A DNA stretch of 64,000 bases from Lewinellaceae bacterium (GTDB taxonomy: Bacteria; Bacteroidota; Bacteroidia; Chitinophagales; Saprospiraceae): positions 1 through 64,000 of the forward strand of contig JACJYO010000009.1 in NCBI GenBank assembly GCA_020636075.1, given 5' to 3'. A program made the translations under genes and the position numbers. The first letter of the stretch is position 1. Each line of letters begins with the position of its first letter. Below the pieces are notes generated by a model, which saw nothing but the letters and a program-made list of their open reading frames with translations, did not search any database and had not been told where the DNA came from. Shown piece by piece: positions 1-8,912 of this stretch.

Positions 1-2
1 GC

Positions 3-2606
3 TGGTGGATTGGGACCGACCAGGGATTAATCCGGGCTCTTCCAGAGAAATCCGGCTATGTTTTCAAGCGCTTTCAGGTGGTGTCTGGTGAAATAAACAG
101 CATCCAGGCCACTGAAGTGACCAGCCTGTTGACAGACCCACTTCATCCTCATATCCTTTGGATTGCTACCAATGGCGGAGGGTTAAGCCGGCTGGATACC
201 CGCACAGGTATCTTCTCCCATTTCAATACCCGCACCGGATTTCCCGATAATGTTATTTACGGCATATTGAACGACAAGCGGGGCAGGCTATGGATGAGTT
301 CCAATCGGGGATTGATCCGGCTCAACCCGGCCACCGGACGCATACGCCAGTACACGATACAGGACGGATTGCCTGCCATTGAATTCAATACGAGGACCTT
401 TGCTAAAAGACCAGACGGTTCTATGTTGTTCGGCTGCCTGAAAGGATTAATAGATTTTAATCCGGACGAATTTGAAGACAACCCGGTAACGCCGCAAGTC
501 CGTATCACTGGTCTGGAAGTAAACAACCAATCGGTCGTTTTTGGTGATTCTTTCGGGGTTTTGCAACAAGCCATCGAATACACAGATCGCCTGGAACTTC
601 CTTTTTCGCAAAACAGCATTACGCTGAAATTTGCTGCCCTGGAATTCTCCACACCTAAACAAAACCAGTTTCAATACTACCTGAAGGGCGCCGAGCCTGA
701 ATGGGCCCACCGAACAACAGAAAATACAGCCAGCTACCTTAACCTGGCCCCCGGGCGCTACACGTTCCTGGTTAAAGGCAGTAATGGGGATGGTGTCTGG
801 AATGAAACGCCGACCACACTGCAGATTATCATCCTGCCCCCCTGGTACCGCACCACCTGGGCTTATATTGTTTATGCATTGCTGTTGCTGGGCCTGGGAT
901 ACGGCTTGCTTCGTTTTTTCCTGCACCGGCAGCGCCTGCAATACAAACTGACGCTGGAACAACGTGAAGCCGAACGACTCAAGGAACTGGATACCTTCAA
1001 ATCCCAGGTATTTACCAACATCACCCACGAGTTTCGGACGCCGCTGACTGTCATACAGGGCATGGCCGAGCGCATGGTAAACAGCGAAGGCGACCAGCCA
1101 AAATCCTGGGTGCAACAAACCGGAACGTTGATCAAACGCAACGGCACAGCGCTGCTACGCCTGATCAACCAGCTGCTCGACCTGGCCAAACTCGAAGCAA
1201 ACACCCTGACCCTGAACCTCGAGCTAACCGATCTCGTGCCTTTTGTGAAATACCTGGCCGGGAGTTTCCAATCGTTGGCCGCTGATAAACACATACAACT
1301 GGATGTGCAAATTGACCGGGAAAGCATTCCGATGGCCATCGATAAAGACCAGGTGCAAACCATCCTGTACAACCTACTGACCAATGCCGTCAAGTTTACC
1401 CCGATCAATGGCCGCATTCTCTTGCAAATTGACTGCCTCGACGATTGGCAAAACAATCTTGGTGCGGCCTACTTTCGCGCTGTTATTCCTCCGGATTCTT
1501 ATTCAGGCGAGTGGGTGTCCATTCGGGTACAAGACAGTGGCGCGGGTATAACCCCGGAGCGTTTGCCCCATATTTTCGACCGCTTTTATCAGTCTGCTAC
1601 CAAAGAAGGCGGCGGCTCCGGCATCGGCCTGGCACTTGTCAAAGAGCTGGTACAATTGATGGAGGGCGCGCTGGCTGTCCGTAGCGAGCCCGACCAGGGT
1701 ACGGAGTTTGTGGCCTTGTTACCGGTACGGGAAATGGAACCGGGAAATGAAACTCCGGCCAATCTGGAATCCGTGCATTTCCCCGAACGCATTGAGCATG
1801 CCGCATCTGCTGATCCGGTTGTTCCTGTACAACCGGATACCGATGACCTGCCGGCACTCCTGATCGTCGAAGACAATCCGGATGTGCGCCATTACCTGTT
1901 GAGCTGTGTTGAAGGTGCTTACCGTGTGTCTACGGCTTTCGATGGCCGGCAGGGTATCGAGACGGCGCTGGAGCTGGTGCCGGATATCATCATTAGCGAC
2001 GTGATGATGCCGATTAAGGACGGCTTCGAAGTGGTGAATACGCTAAAAAACGACGAGCGTACCAGTCACATCCCGATCATTCTGCTTACCGCCAAAGCAG
2101 ACCTCGATTCAAGACTTGAAGGGTTGGAGCGCGGCGCCGATGCTTACCTGGCCAAACCCTTCGACCGGGCTGAACTGCTCGTCTGGCTCCGCAAACTGTT
2201 GGAACTGCGCCGCAAGTTGCAGCAGCGATATGCAGGTGGCCCATTGCCAGATGTTTCCAGTGAAGCGCCCGAAGAGGGAATGGAAGCATATGAAGATGCC
2301 TTTATGCGCAAAGTACAAGCCGTGCTGGATGCCGAAATGCACGACGAAGACTTTGGGGTGCAGGAACTTTGCCGGGCCCTCTTTTTAGGCCGGACCCAAC
2401 TGCACAACAAATTGAAAGCGCTTACCGGCAAATCCACCACCTTGTACATCCGTTCCGTGCGGCTGCATAAAGCCCGACAATTGCTGATCAGCTCCGACAT
2501 GACCGTTTCGGAAGCAGCCTTCGAGGTTGGCTTCCGCCATCTGCAACACTTCTCCACGTCCTTTGCCGAGGAGTTCGGCATGCCGCCCAGCAGTTTGCGC
2601 AAATAG
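3..2606 (+). CDS. Hybrid two-component system (HTCS) sensor/regulator, 5' end outside window
   Basis: The reading frame is open from the first bases (WWIGTDQGL, a propeller blade motif), so the true start lies upstream. Visible order: the last blades of a periplasmic two-component regulator propeller (about 3-450), a Y_Y_Y domain (about 620-835), one membrane segment (about 850-915), a HisKA domain with the H-box ITHEFRTPL (His codon 1026-1028), a HATPase domain with DSGAGI and GSGIGLAL motifs, a receiver with Asp at 1998-2000 (IISDVMMP), and a C-terminal AraC-type HTH (about 2330-2600). Such HTCS proteins sense a ligand in the periplasm and activate nearby genes from 21-bp-type AraC sites. 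The next gene, 2842, carries the window's main direct-repeat operator, so this protein is one candidate activator. The ligand cannot be deduced. Confidence 0.93.
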   Translation, partial: WWIGTDQGLIRALPEKSGYVFKRFQVVSGEINSIQATEVTSLLTDPLHPHILWIATNGGGLSRLDTRTGIFSHFNTRTGFPDNVIYGILNDKRGRLWMSSNRGLIRLNPATGRIRQYTIQDGLPAIEFNTRTFAKRPDGSMLFGCLKGLIDFNPDEFEDNPVTPQVRITGLEVNNQSVVFGDSFGVLQQAIEYTDRLELPFSQNSITLKFAALEFSTPKQNQFQYYLKGAEPEWAHRTTENTASYLNLAPGRYTFLVKGSNGDGVWNETPTTLQIIILPPWYRTTWAYIVYALLLLGLGYGLLRFFLHRQRLQYKLTLEQREAERLKELDTFKSQVFTNITHEFRTPLTVIQGMAERMVNSEGDQPKSWVQQTGTLIKRNGTALLRLINQLLDLAKLEANTLTLNLELTDLVPFVKYLAGSFQSLAADKHIQLDVQIDRESIPMAIDKDQVQTILYNLLTNAVKFTPINGRILLQIDCLDDWQNNLGAAYFRAVIPPDSYSGEWVSIRVQDSGAGITPERLPHIFDRFYQSATKEGGGSGIGLALVKELVQLMEGALAVRSEPDQGTEFVALLPVREMEPGNETPANLESVHFPERIEHAASADPVVPVQPDTDDLPALLIVEDNPDVRHYLLSCVEGAYRVSTAFDGRQGIETALELVPDIIISDVMMPIKDGFEVVNTLKNDERTSHIPIILLTAKADLDSRLEGLERGADAYLAKPFDRAELLVWLRKLLELRRKLQQRYAGGPLPDVSSEAPEEGMEAYEDAFMRKVQAVLDAEMHDEDFGVQELCRALFLGRTQLHNKLKALTGKSTTLYIRSVRLHKARQLLISSDMTVSEAAFEVGFRHLQHFSTSFAEEFGMPPSSLRK

Positions 2607-2670
2607 ATAGGGCATTTAAATTCATCAAAAACACTCTCCTGGCTCTTTCAGTGTCGTTTTTCGCGCATAC

Positions 2671-2736
2671 TGAACATTGGCGGAAACAATCCGAACAATA
2701 GCGGAAGCATGCCCGATACCCGCAGCCACACCTTTG
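2671..2736 (+). promoter_or_regulatory. Class A direct-repeat operator and -7 element, copy 1
   Basis: Half-sites TGAACATTGG (2671-2680) and CGAACAATAG (2692-2701) are 21 bp apart, with TTTG at 2733-2736. The distance from second half-site to TTTG is 41 bp, one more than in the other eleven copies, and this is the most divergent copy. It precedes gene 2842 with a leader of about 100 nt. Confidence 0.65.
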
Positions 2737-2841
2737 CTGCACCTCCATTTCCTAAACTGTTTCAACATAAAAATACACAGTGGTCCGCATGGGGCATGTG
2801 TCCTTTTAGCCTCGCTTTTGTACATAAAAAGTCTGAACGCA

Positions 2842-5742
2842 ATGAAAATACGGAATTCGCTTCGCTTAAGCCTCTTCTTGTTCTGGACTATGGCGCTGGC
2901 CGCGCAAGCCGCCGCCCAGGTTGCCATCAACCAGGACAATGCCAGCCCCAATCCCTCCGCCATGCTCGACGTCAAAAGCAGCGACAAGGGGGTGCTTGTA
3001 CCCCGAATGACCACGGTTCAACGCGTGGCAATTGCCAGTCCGGCCACCGGCCTGTTGGTGTTTGACGAAACTACTGGTGGCTTTTGGTTTTATAATGGCA
3101 CGATTTGGCAAGATCTTTCCGCTGATGCAGATACAGACCCGGCCAACGAGTTGCAAAACCTCAGCCTCAGCGGCGCCACGCTCAGCATCGAGAATGGCAA
3201 CAGTGTGGATTTAGCCACCCTTCCCGGCGACAACTTCGGCAACCACACCGCCACGCAGAATCTCAATCTCAGTGGCAACTATCTTTCCGGAGATGGTGAT
3301 GGGGAGGGCGTTTTTGTGGCCAACAACGGCAATGTCGGTATCGGCACGGCAAGTCCAAACGAGCAGCTTGAGCTTACGGGGAACTTTCGACTTCCTGTGA
3401 CGACCGCAACAACAGGAGCGATTTATTCGGGCGGGTCACGTTTTGTTCATCGATACGGCACGGAGAACTTTTTTGCCGGAATAGAGGCTGGGAATTTTGC
3501 AATAGGCGGGTTTGGTAGCAACACCGGGGTTGGTTATCGGGCGTTGACTTCGAATACAAGCGGCTCTTTCAATACGGCGCTTGGAGCAGGCTCGCTCTGG
3601 TTTAATACTTCAGGAAACGACAATACGGCGGTTGGGGCTTATGCGCTTAACATTAATATTTCAGGATTTGCAAACACCGTGATGGGGGTGTATGCGCTTG
3701 GTTCTAATGTTTCGGGAGCGAATAACACTGCGATTGGACGCGATGCGCTTGCCCTGAACTCCACAGGATCAAGAAATACAGCGGTCGGACGCGATGGCCT
3801 GGTAGATAATGTTAGCGGCTCTGATAATGTGGCTATCGGGTACTCGGCAGGTACAAATACAACGGGCGACAACAATATTCTCATCGGGCATGAAGGGGTT
3901 GCCGGCGAGAACAATTCTATCCATTTAGGAAATAACACACATACAAAAACCCTGCTGAATGGAAATGTCGGGATTGGTACAACCGCGCCTGGCTCTGCCC
4001 TCGAAGTCAACGGCACTGTCACCGCTACAACCTTTGCCGGAGATGGCTCGGCGCTTACGGGTATTCCGGACAATCAGACGCTCAGCCTCAGCGGCACCAC
4101 GTTGAGTATCCAGGATGGCAACAGCGTGAATTTGGCCGGGATTGATACGGATACTGATGACCAAACGCTCAGCCTCAGCGGCACCACGTTGAGTATCCAG
4201 GATGGCAACAGTGTGAATTTGGCCGGGATTGATACGGATACTGATGACCAAACACTCAGCCTTAGCGGCACCACGTTGAGCATCCAGGATGGCAACAGCG
4301 TGGATTTGGCTACGCTTCCCGGCGATAATCTCGGCAATCACACCAGCACGCAGAATCTCAAACTCAACGGCAACTGGCTGTCTGGTGATGGCGGCAGTGA
4401 AGGTATTTTTATTAACAACAGTGGCAATGTCGGCATTGGTACGAATAATCCGAACGCTAAAATGAAAGTAACGACCGATGCAACAGCAGGCAGCGCACTT
4501 TTGCTCAATTACAGTGGGTTGAATTTGCTGGGCAGCGCCCCTCCCGCGTTTAAAATTGACGGCAGCGGTTACAACGCCGGCGGTTCAGTCACGGGTATCG
4601 AAGTTGACCTGAGCGGCGCAACTGCCGGCAGTATGTATGCGGCGATTTTTAACGGCGGCAATGTTGGTATCGGCACGTCCACACCGATAGCAAGACTGGA
4701 CGTTGGCGGCGGCAATATCGCGCTCAACGGTGGTTGGGTGAGCCGTGATGGCGGAAATGAAGGTGTTTTTGTAAATGCCTCAGGTGACGTAGGCATTGGC
4801 ACGGCCTCCCCGCTTCAAAAACTTTCCGTCGCCGGTTCTGCATACTTTACAAACAACGTAGGCATTGGCATTAACGCCCCGATAAACAGGTTGGATGTTC
4901 GGGAAAATGTAACAGGAGTCAATAATAACGCAAACAATTATGTTGCACACTTCAGGAATACGAATACAGACGGAACCCAGGAACAAGGCATTTTGCACCT
5001 TCAATTTGACGCGGATCTCTCCGGCAATCCCGGCAATGGAAACTGGATACAGTTTATCGAGAATGGTCTCTCCAAGGGCAAAATTGAAAATAACAACAGC
5101 GGCAATGTGCAATACGAAACCAACGGCGCGGATTATGCCGAATCGCTGGAGCGCCTGGATCATAGCGAACAGATTGCCGACGGTGAGGTGGTCGGCGTCT
5201 ATGGTGGCAAGATCAGCAAACGCACCGACGGCGCCGACTGGGTGATGGCGGTGAGCGACAATGCTGCTGTGCTTGGCAATGCAATTTTTGACGGAACGGA
5301 AGCCAATTATGAATCCATCAGTTTCATTGGTCAGATACCGGTATGGGTGCGCGGCATAGTCTCCAAAGGCGACTACATCGTTGCTTCCGGGCTGAATGAC
5401 GGCATGGCTATCGCAGTGTCGCCGATAAACATTACGCCGGAACAGGGCAGTCGCATTGTTGGCCGTGCCTGGGAGTCAAAAGAAAGCACAGAAGTCGCGC
5501 GCGTCAATACCGTGGTGGGCCTGCCTGAAGCGGCATCCACAACCTTGGCATTGTCCAGGCGCGTTGAAGCACAACAGGACGAGATTGCCACGCTGAAGGC
5601 GCAGGTTGCCGCACTTCAAGCTCAGAACAATTCACTCACAAGTCAGAACAGCACTTTTGAAAAACGCTTTGCCCAACTCGAAGCGGCATTGCAGGCAATG
5701 AAAAGCGAAGTGGATAACAATGTGTCTACAAGCAGGAAGTAG
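2842..5742 (+). CDS. Secreted tail-fibre/YadA-head-like surface protein with Peptidase_G2-like C-terminal region
   Basis: The start at 2842 is chosen because it begins a good signal peptide (MKIRNSLRLSL to about residue 26, AAAQ); an upstream in-frame start would lie in the leader. The 966-residue protein has an N-terminal region with MLDVKSSDKGVLVPRM, common at the N-terminus of Bacteroidota tail-fibre-domain proteins. It has many short head repeats of the type 'NTAVGxxAL' (about residues 220-345) and three near-identical 29-residue repeats containing LSLSGTTLSIQDGNSV (4075-4320). A region near residue 760 (GADYAESLE, DGEVVGVYGGKIS) resembles the Peptidase_G2 / IMC self-cleaving domain of phage appendages, and the end is a coiled coil (about 895-960). 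It is probably a trimeric, extended surface fibre. No type IX sorting domain is visible. Function beyond adhesion is inference. Confidence 0.8.
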   Translation: MKIRNSLRLSLFLFWTMALAAQAAAQVAINQDNASPNPSAMLDVKSSDKGVLVPRMTTVQRVAIASPATGLLVFDETTGGFWFYNGTIWQDLSADADTDPANELQNLSLSGATLSIENGNSVDLATLPGDNFGNHTATQNLNLSGNYLSGDGDGEGVFVANNGNVGIGTASPNEQLELTGNFRLPVTTATTGAIYSGGSRFVHRYGTENFFAGIEAGNFAIGGFGSNTGVGYRALTSNTSGSFNTALGAGSLWFNTSGNDNTAVGAYALNINISGFANTVMGVYALGSNVSGANNTAIGRDALALNSTGSRNTAVGRDGLVDNVSGSDNVAIGYSAGTNTTGDNNILIGHEGVAGENNSIHLGNNTHTKTLLNGNVGIGTTAPGSALEVNGTVTATTFAGDGSALTGIPDNQTLSLSGTTLSIQDGNSVNLAGIDTDTDDQTLSLSGTTLSIQDGNSVNLAGIDTDTDDQTLSLSGTTLSIQDGNSVDLATLPGDNLGNHTSTQNLKLNGNWLSGDGGSEGIFINNSGNVGIGTNNPNAKMKVTTDATAGSALLLNYSGLNLLGSAPPAFKIDGSGYNAGGSVTGIEVDLSGATAGSMYAAIFNGGNVGIGTSTPIARLDVGGGNIALNGGWVSRDGGNEGVFVNASGDVGIGTASPLQKLSVAGSAYFTNNVGIGINAPINRLDVRENVTGVNNNANNYVAHFRNTNTDGTQEQGILHLQFDADLSGNPGNGNWIQFIENGLSKGKIENNNSGNVQYETNGADYAESLERLDHSEQIADGEVVGVYGGKISKRTDGADWVMAVSDNAAVLGNAIFDGTEANYESISFIGQIPVWVRGIVSKGDYIVASGLNDGMAIAVSPINITPEQGSRIVGRAWESKESTEVARVNTVVGLPEAASTTLALSRRVEAQQDEIATLKAQVAALQAQNNSLTSQNSTFEKRFAQLEAALQAMKSEVDNNVSTSRK
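4075..4320 (+). repeat. Three tandem 87-bp coding repeats
   Basis: Repeats with an 87-bp period (29 codons) start near 4075, 4162 and 4249, each encoding an SLSGTTLSIQDGNSV core followed by DTDTDD-type acidic linkers. Related units recur in gene 5988 (about 6280-6430 and 7330-7600), which suggests repeat exchange between the two neighbours. Confidence 0.8.
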
Positions 5743-5782
5743 GCCGCTTTGGTTTGCCCCCCAAGCCCTCCCCGCTGGGGCA

Positions 5783-5950
5783 CCAACTTAAGCAACCAGA
5801 GCGGGTGTACAACTTTTCAAATTTCAAATTGGGCTTTTCAAATTTGACTTAAACGAAACTGTCCGAACCAGAGCTGCTCCTCAAAAAGTCAAAAGTCCAA
5901 TTTGAAAAGTGGACACCCCCTTCTTAACCTTTAAGTTGATGGCTATGGGG
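5783..5950. repeat. Dispersed intergenic inverted-repeat element, family 1, copy 1
   Basis: This is an AT-rich element bounded by sequences like AACTTAAGCAACCAGAG and TTAAGTTGATGGCTATGG, with internal complementary blocks (TTTTCAAATT, AATTTGAAAAG). Related copies lie at about 19326-19480 and 24262-24454, always between genes. No ORF is supported inside. It looks like a small non-autonomous palindromic element. Confidence 0.7.
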
Positions 5951-5987
5951 GAAGGTCCAAATTTTCAAACTTAAAATAAAACCTATC

Positions 5988-8795
5988 ATGCAGATAATCA
6001 AAACATTCTACCAGATTTCCATGCTCCTTTGCAGCCTCCTTCTGGCTGGTCAGCTTACCGCCCAGGTTGCTATCAACCAGGACAACTCAACACCCGACCC
6101 TTCGGCCATGCTCGACGTCAAAAGCGACGCGAAAGGCTTGTTGATCCCGCGCCTGAGCTCGGCTCAACGCACAGGAATAGCCTCGCCGGCCACCGGACTG
6201 TTGGTGTTCGACAACACGACCAATAGTTTTTGGTATTACAATGGAACGGCCTGGAAAGAGATCACGCTGAACACAGATGACCAGACCTTGTCGTTGAGCG
6301 GCACAACGTTGGCAATTGAAGACGGTAACTCCGTGGATTTGAGTAGTATCGATACCGACACGGATGATCAAACACTGAGCCTGAGCGGTACCACGCTGAG
6401 CATCGCCGATGGTAATTCGGTGGATTTAGCGAGCCTGGTCAATGACAACGACTGGACGACCAGCGGTGCAAACTTGTACAACGCCAACAGCGGCAATGTA
6501 GGCATTGGAACAAGCACACCAAATTCTACAGCCAAATTGCATGTCAACCTTGGAAACAGTACAACAGACGGTATACTTGTCACCGGGAATTATAATTTGA
6601 GTTCTTCCGTTCCCGATCTGGGAAGCGGCGGCAGGATGATGTTTTTCCCCGGCAAGGGCGTTTTCCGGGCAGGTTACGTAGAGGGTACGCAGTGGAATAA
6701 TGCCAATGCCGGCCTGTTTTCAACGGGTATTGGTTACAACAATACTGCCAGCGGCAATTATTCTATTGCCATGGGTGGCTCTACTACTGCAAGCGCAGAG
6801 GGCGCTGTGGCTATAGGCAGTCCCTACACTACCGCCAGCGGTGGAGCCTCGATTGCCATTGGCTCCTTTTCAACTGCCAGCGGTGATTATGCTACGGCAC
6901 TGGGCGGATTAAATTATGCAAGTGGGTATGGCGCCACTGCCATTGGCTACAACAATACTGCAAGCAGTTTTTATTCTACGGCCCTCGGCAGCAGTACGAT
7001 CTCGAGCGGTTGGGGCTCCACAACGATGGGTTTGGAGAGCAAGGCAAGCGGGTTCGTTTCCACGGCAATAGGCCTGGGAATTAAAGCCCAGGGCGATTAT
7101 GCGTTGGCCATCGCCCTGAATGATCAAAGCGGCGCAGTCGTTTCCCAGGCGAATACCATGGCCATCATGGGTGGCAAAGTAGGTATCGGCGTTCTGGCGC
7201 CTACGGAAGAACTTCAGGTAAACGGCAATATCCGCATGACCGACGGCAACCAGGCCGCCGGCTATGTGATGACTTCCGATGCTAACGGTACGGCTACCTG
7301 GCAAGACCCAGGCACTTTGTTTACGGATACAGATGATCAAACGCTGAGCCTGAGCGGTACTACCTTGAGCATCGATAACGGCAACAGCGTCGACCTGGCC
7401 TCCATCGATACGGATACCGATACCGACGATCAAACACTCAGCCTCAGTGGTACCACGTTGAGCATCGCCGACGGCAACAGCGTCGACCTGGCCTCCATTG
7501 ATACCGACACCGACGATCAAACGCTCAGCTTCAGCGGCACCACGTTGAGCATCGCCGACGGCAACAGTGTCGACCTGGCGAGCCTGGTCAATGACAACGA
7601 CTGGACGACCAGCGGAAGTAATATTTACAGTGCGAATAGCGGCAATGTGGGTATTGGGACGTCGTCACCACAAACCACGGCGAAGTTGCATGTAAACACA
7701 GGGGTCAGCCAAACAAAGGGTTTTTTGGTTTCAGGAACCTTTAACGCATCCAGTTCAGTCCCCGATCTCGGCAGCGGCTCACGACTGATGTTCTATCCGG
7801 GTATAGCCGCATTCCGGGCAGGGTATGTAGATGGGACTCAATGGGATGATGCAAATGTTTCCCGTTATTCTATGGCCTTTGGCTTTAATACAATAGCGAG
7901 CGGCCCTTATTCCACGGCTATGGGCAGGGAGACCACAGCCAGTGAGTTCTATTCGACTGCATTTGGATATTCTACAGTTGCCAGTGGAGATAATGCCACT
8001 GCCATGGGCTTTAACACAACCGCAAGTGGCCTCCTTTCAACCGCTATGGGAAATTCAACAACCGCCAGCGGTCAACGTTCCACTTCAATGGGTTCCAGCA
8101 CGACTGCCAGTGGTTATATTTCCACAGCCATGGGGATTCTAACAACTGCTAGCGGATTTTATTCAACTTCCATGGGCAACAATACTATAGCCAGTGGTGC
8201 GAATTCAACAGCCATTGGTCGCGAAATCGAAGCACAGGGCGATTATTCCGTTGCTATCGCGCTTAACGACCAAAACGGTACCATCGTTTCCGAGGCCAAT
8301 ACCATGTCCATCATGGGCGGTACTGTCGGCATCGGTACAGTGGCGCCGGCATTTACCCTGGAAGTCAATGGCACTGCCGGTAAACCCGGCGGCGGCTCCT
8401 GGTCGAATGCCTCCGATAAACGCCTGAAGGACATTAATGGTGACTTTACCCGTGGCCTGGCCGAACTGGAACAATTGCAACCAATTTACTACCACTACAA
8501 AAAGGACAATGCCATCGGCCTGCCCTCCGACCCGCAGTACATCGGCCTGATTGCCCAGGAAGTGCAAAAGGTAATCCCCGAAGCGGTGGAGACCGATAAA
8601 GGCGACTACCTGTTCCTGAACAACGACCCGATCATCTGGACGATGCTCAATGCGATCAAGGAATTGAAAGCCGAAAACGATGCACTCAAAGCGGAGAACG
8701 GTAAACTGACATCGCAGCATGGCGCTTTTGAAAAACGTATTGAGGCGATTGAGGCGGCATTGTTGAAGATGCAGGCGGGAGTTGGCAGTAAGTAA
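5988..8795 (+). CDS. Secreted YadA-head-like repeat protein with C-terminal Peptidase_S74 (endosialidase chaperone) domain
   Basis: 935 residues. A signal peptide ends near residue 25 (LLLAGQLTAQ), followed by the same MLDVKSDAKGLLIPRL N-terminal module as the upstream gene. Two long blocks of 14-16-residue head repeats of the type 'STAMGxxTTASG' (about 245-380 and 630-755) resemble Hep_Hag/YadA head repeats, and LSLSGTTLSI repeats lie between them. Near residue 805 the SDKRLKDI motif opens a Peptidase_S74 domain, followed by YIGLIAQEVQKVIPEAV, both typical of this domain. In characterised phage tailspikes it is an intramolecular trimerisation chaperone that cleaves itself off. The last 40 residues form a coiled coil. 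It is probably co-expressed with gene 2842, since no operator of either class precedes it. It has no type IX sorting domain. Confidence 0.85.
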   Translation: MQIIKTFYQISMLLCSLLLAGQLTAQVAINQDNSTPDPSAMLDVKSDAKGLLIPRLSSAQRTGIASPATGLLVFDNTTNSFWYYNGTAWKEITLNTDDQTLSLSGTTLAIEDGNSVDLSSIDTDTDDQTLSLSGTTLSIADGNSVDLASLVNDNDWTTSGANLYNANSGNVGIGTSTPNSTAKLHVNLGNSTTDGILVTGNYNLSSSVPDLGSGGRMMFFPGKGVFRAGYVEGTQWNNANAGLFSTGIGYNNTASGNYSIAMGGSTTASAEGAVAIGSPYTTASGGASIAIGSFSTASGDYATALGGLNYASGYGATAIGYNNTASSFYSTALGSSTISSGWGSTTMGLESKASGFVSTAIGLGIKAQGDYALAIALNDQSGAVVSQANTMAIMGGKVGIGVLAPTEELQVNGNIRMTDGNQAAGYVMTSDANGTATWQDPGTLFTDTDDQTLSLSGTTLSIDNGNSVDLASIDTDTDTDDQTLSLSGTTLSIADGNSVDLASIDTDTDDQTLSFSGTTLSIADGNSVDLASLVNDNDWTTSGSNIYSANSGNVGIGTSSPQTTAKLHVNTGVSQTKGFLVSGTFNASSSVPDLGSGSRLMFYPGIAAFRAGYVDGTQWDDANVSRYSMAFGFNTIASGPYSTAMGRETTASEFYSTAFGYSTVASGDNATAMGFNTTASGLLSTAMGNSTTASGQRSTSMGSSTTASGYISTAMGILTTASGFYSTSMGNNTIASGANSTAIGREIEAQGDYSVAIALNDQNGTIVSEANTMSIMGGTVGIGTVAPAFTLEVNGTAGKPGGGSWSNASDKRLKDINGDFTRGLAELEQLQPIYYHYKKDNAIGLPSDPQYIGLIAQEVQKVIPEAVETDKGDYLFLNNDPIIWTMLNAIKELKAENDALKAENGKLTSQHGAFEKRIEAIEAALLKMQAGVGSK

Positions 8796-8827
8796 CAGCA
8801 TCGGGACTACTCGTATTAAAATTTACT

Positions 8828-8878
8828 GCGAAGACGCAAAGGCGCGGAGATTCAACCTTTGCGTCTTTGCGTCTTGGC
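8828..8878. repeat. Intergenic inverted repeat (hairpin)
   Basis: Arms GCGAAGACGCAAAGGCGC and GCGTCTTTGCGTCTTGGC are near-perfect inverted copies around a short loop. The hairpin lies between genes 5988 and 8913. There is no clear T-run, so it may be a dispersed palindrome rather than a terminator. Confidence 0.6.
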
Positions 8879-8912
8879 GGTGAAAAAATCGCTTAATCAA
8901 AAAAAACAAATC

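Noticed and set aside
257..652. Minus-strand ORFs inside the HTCS gene and other kinases
   Set aside because: They lie fully inside well-supported sense genes with clear domains and show no recognisable features.
2842..8795. Prophage or phage-tail locus
   Set aside because: The two fibre-like proteins have Sec signal peptides and no capsid, portal, baseplate or integrase gene is nearby. Such proteins are common on Bacteroidota cell surfaces.
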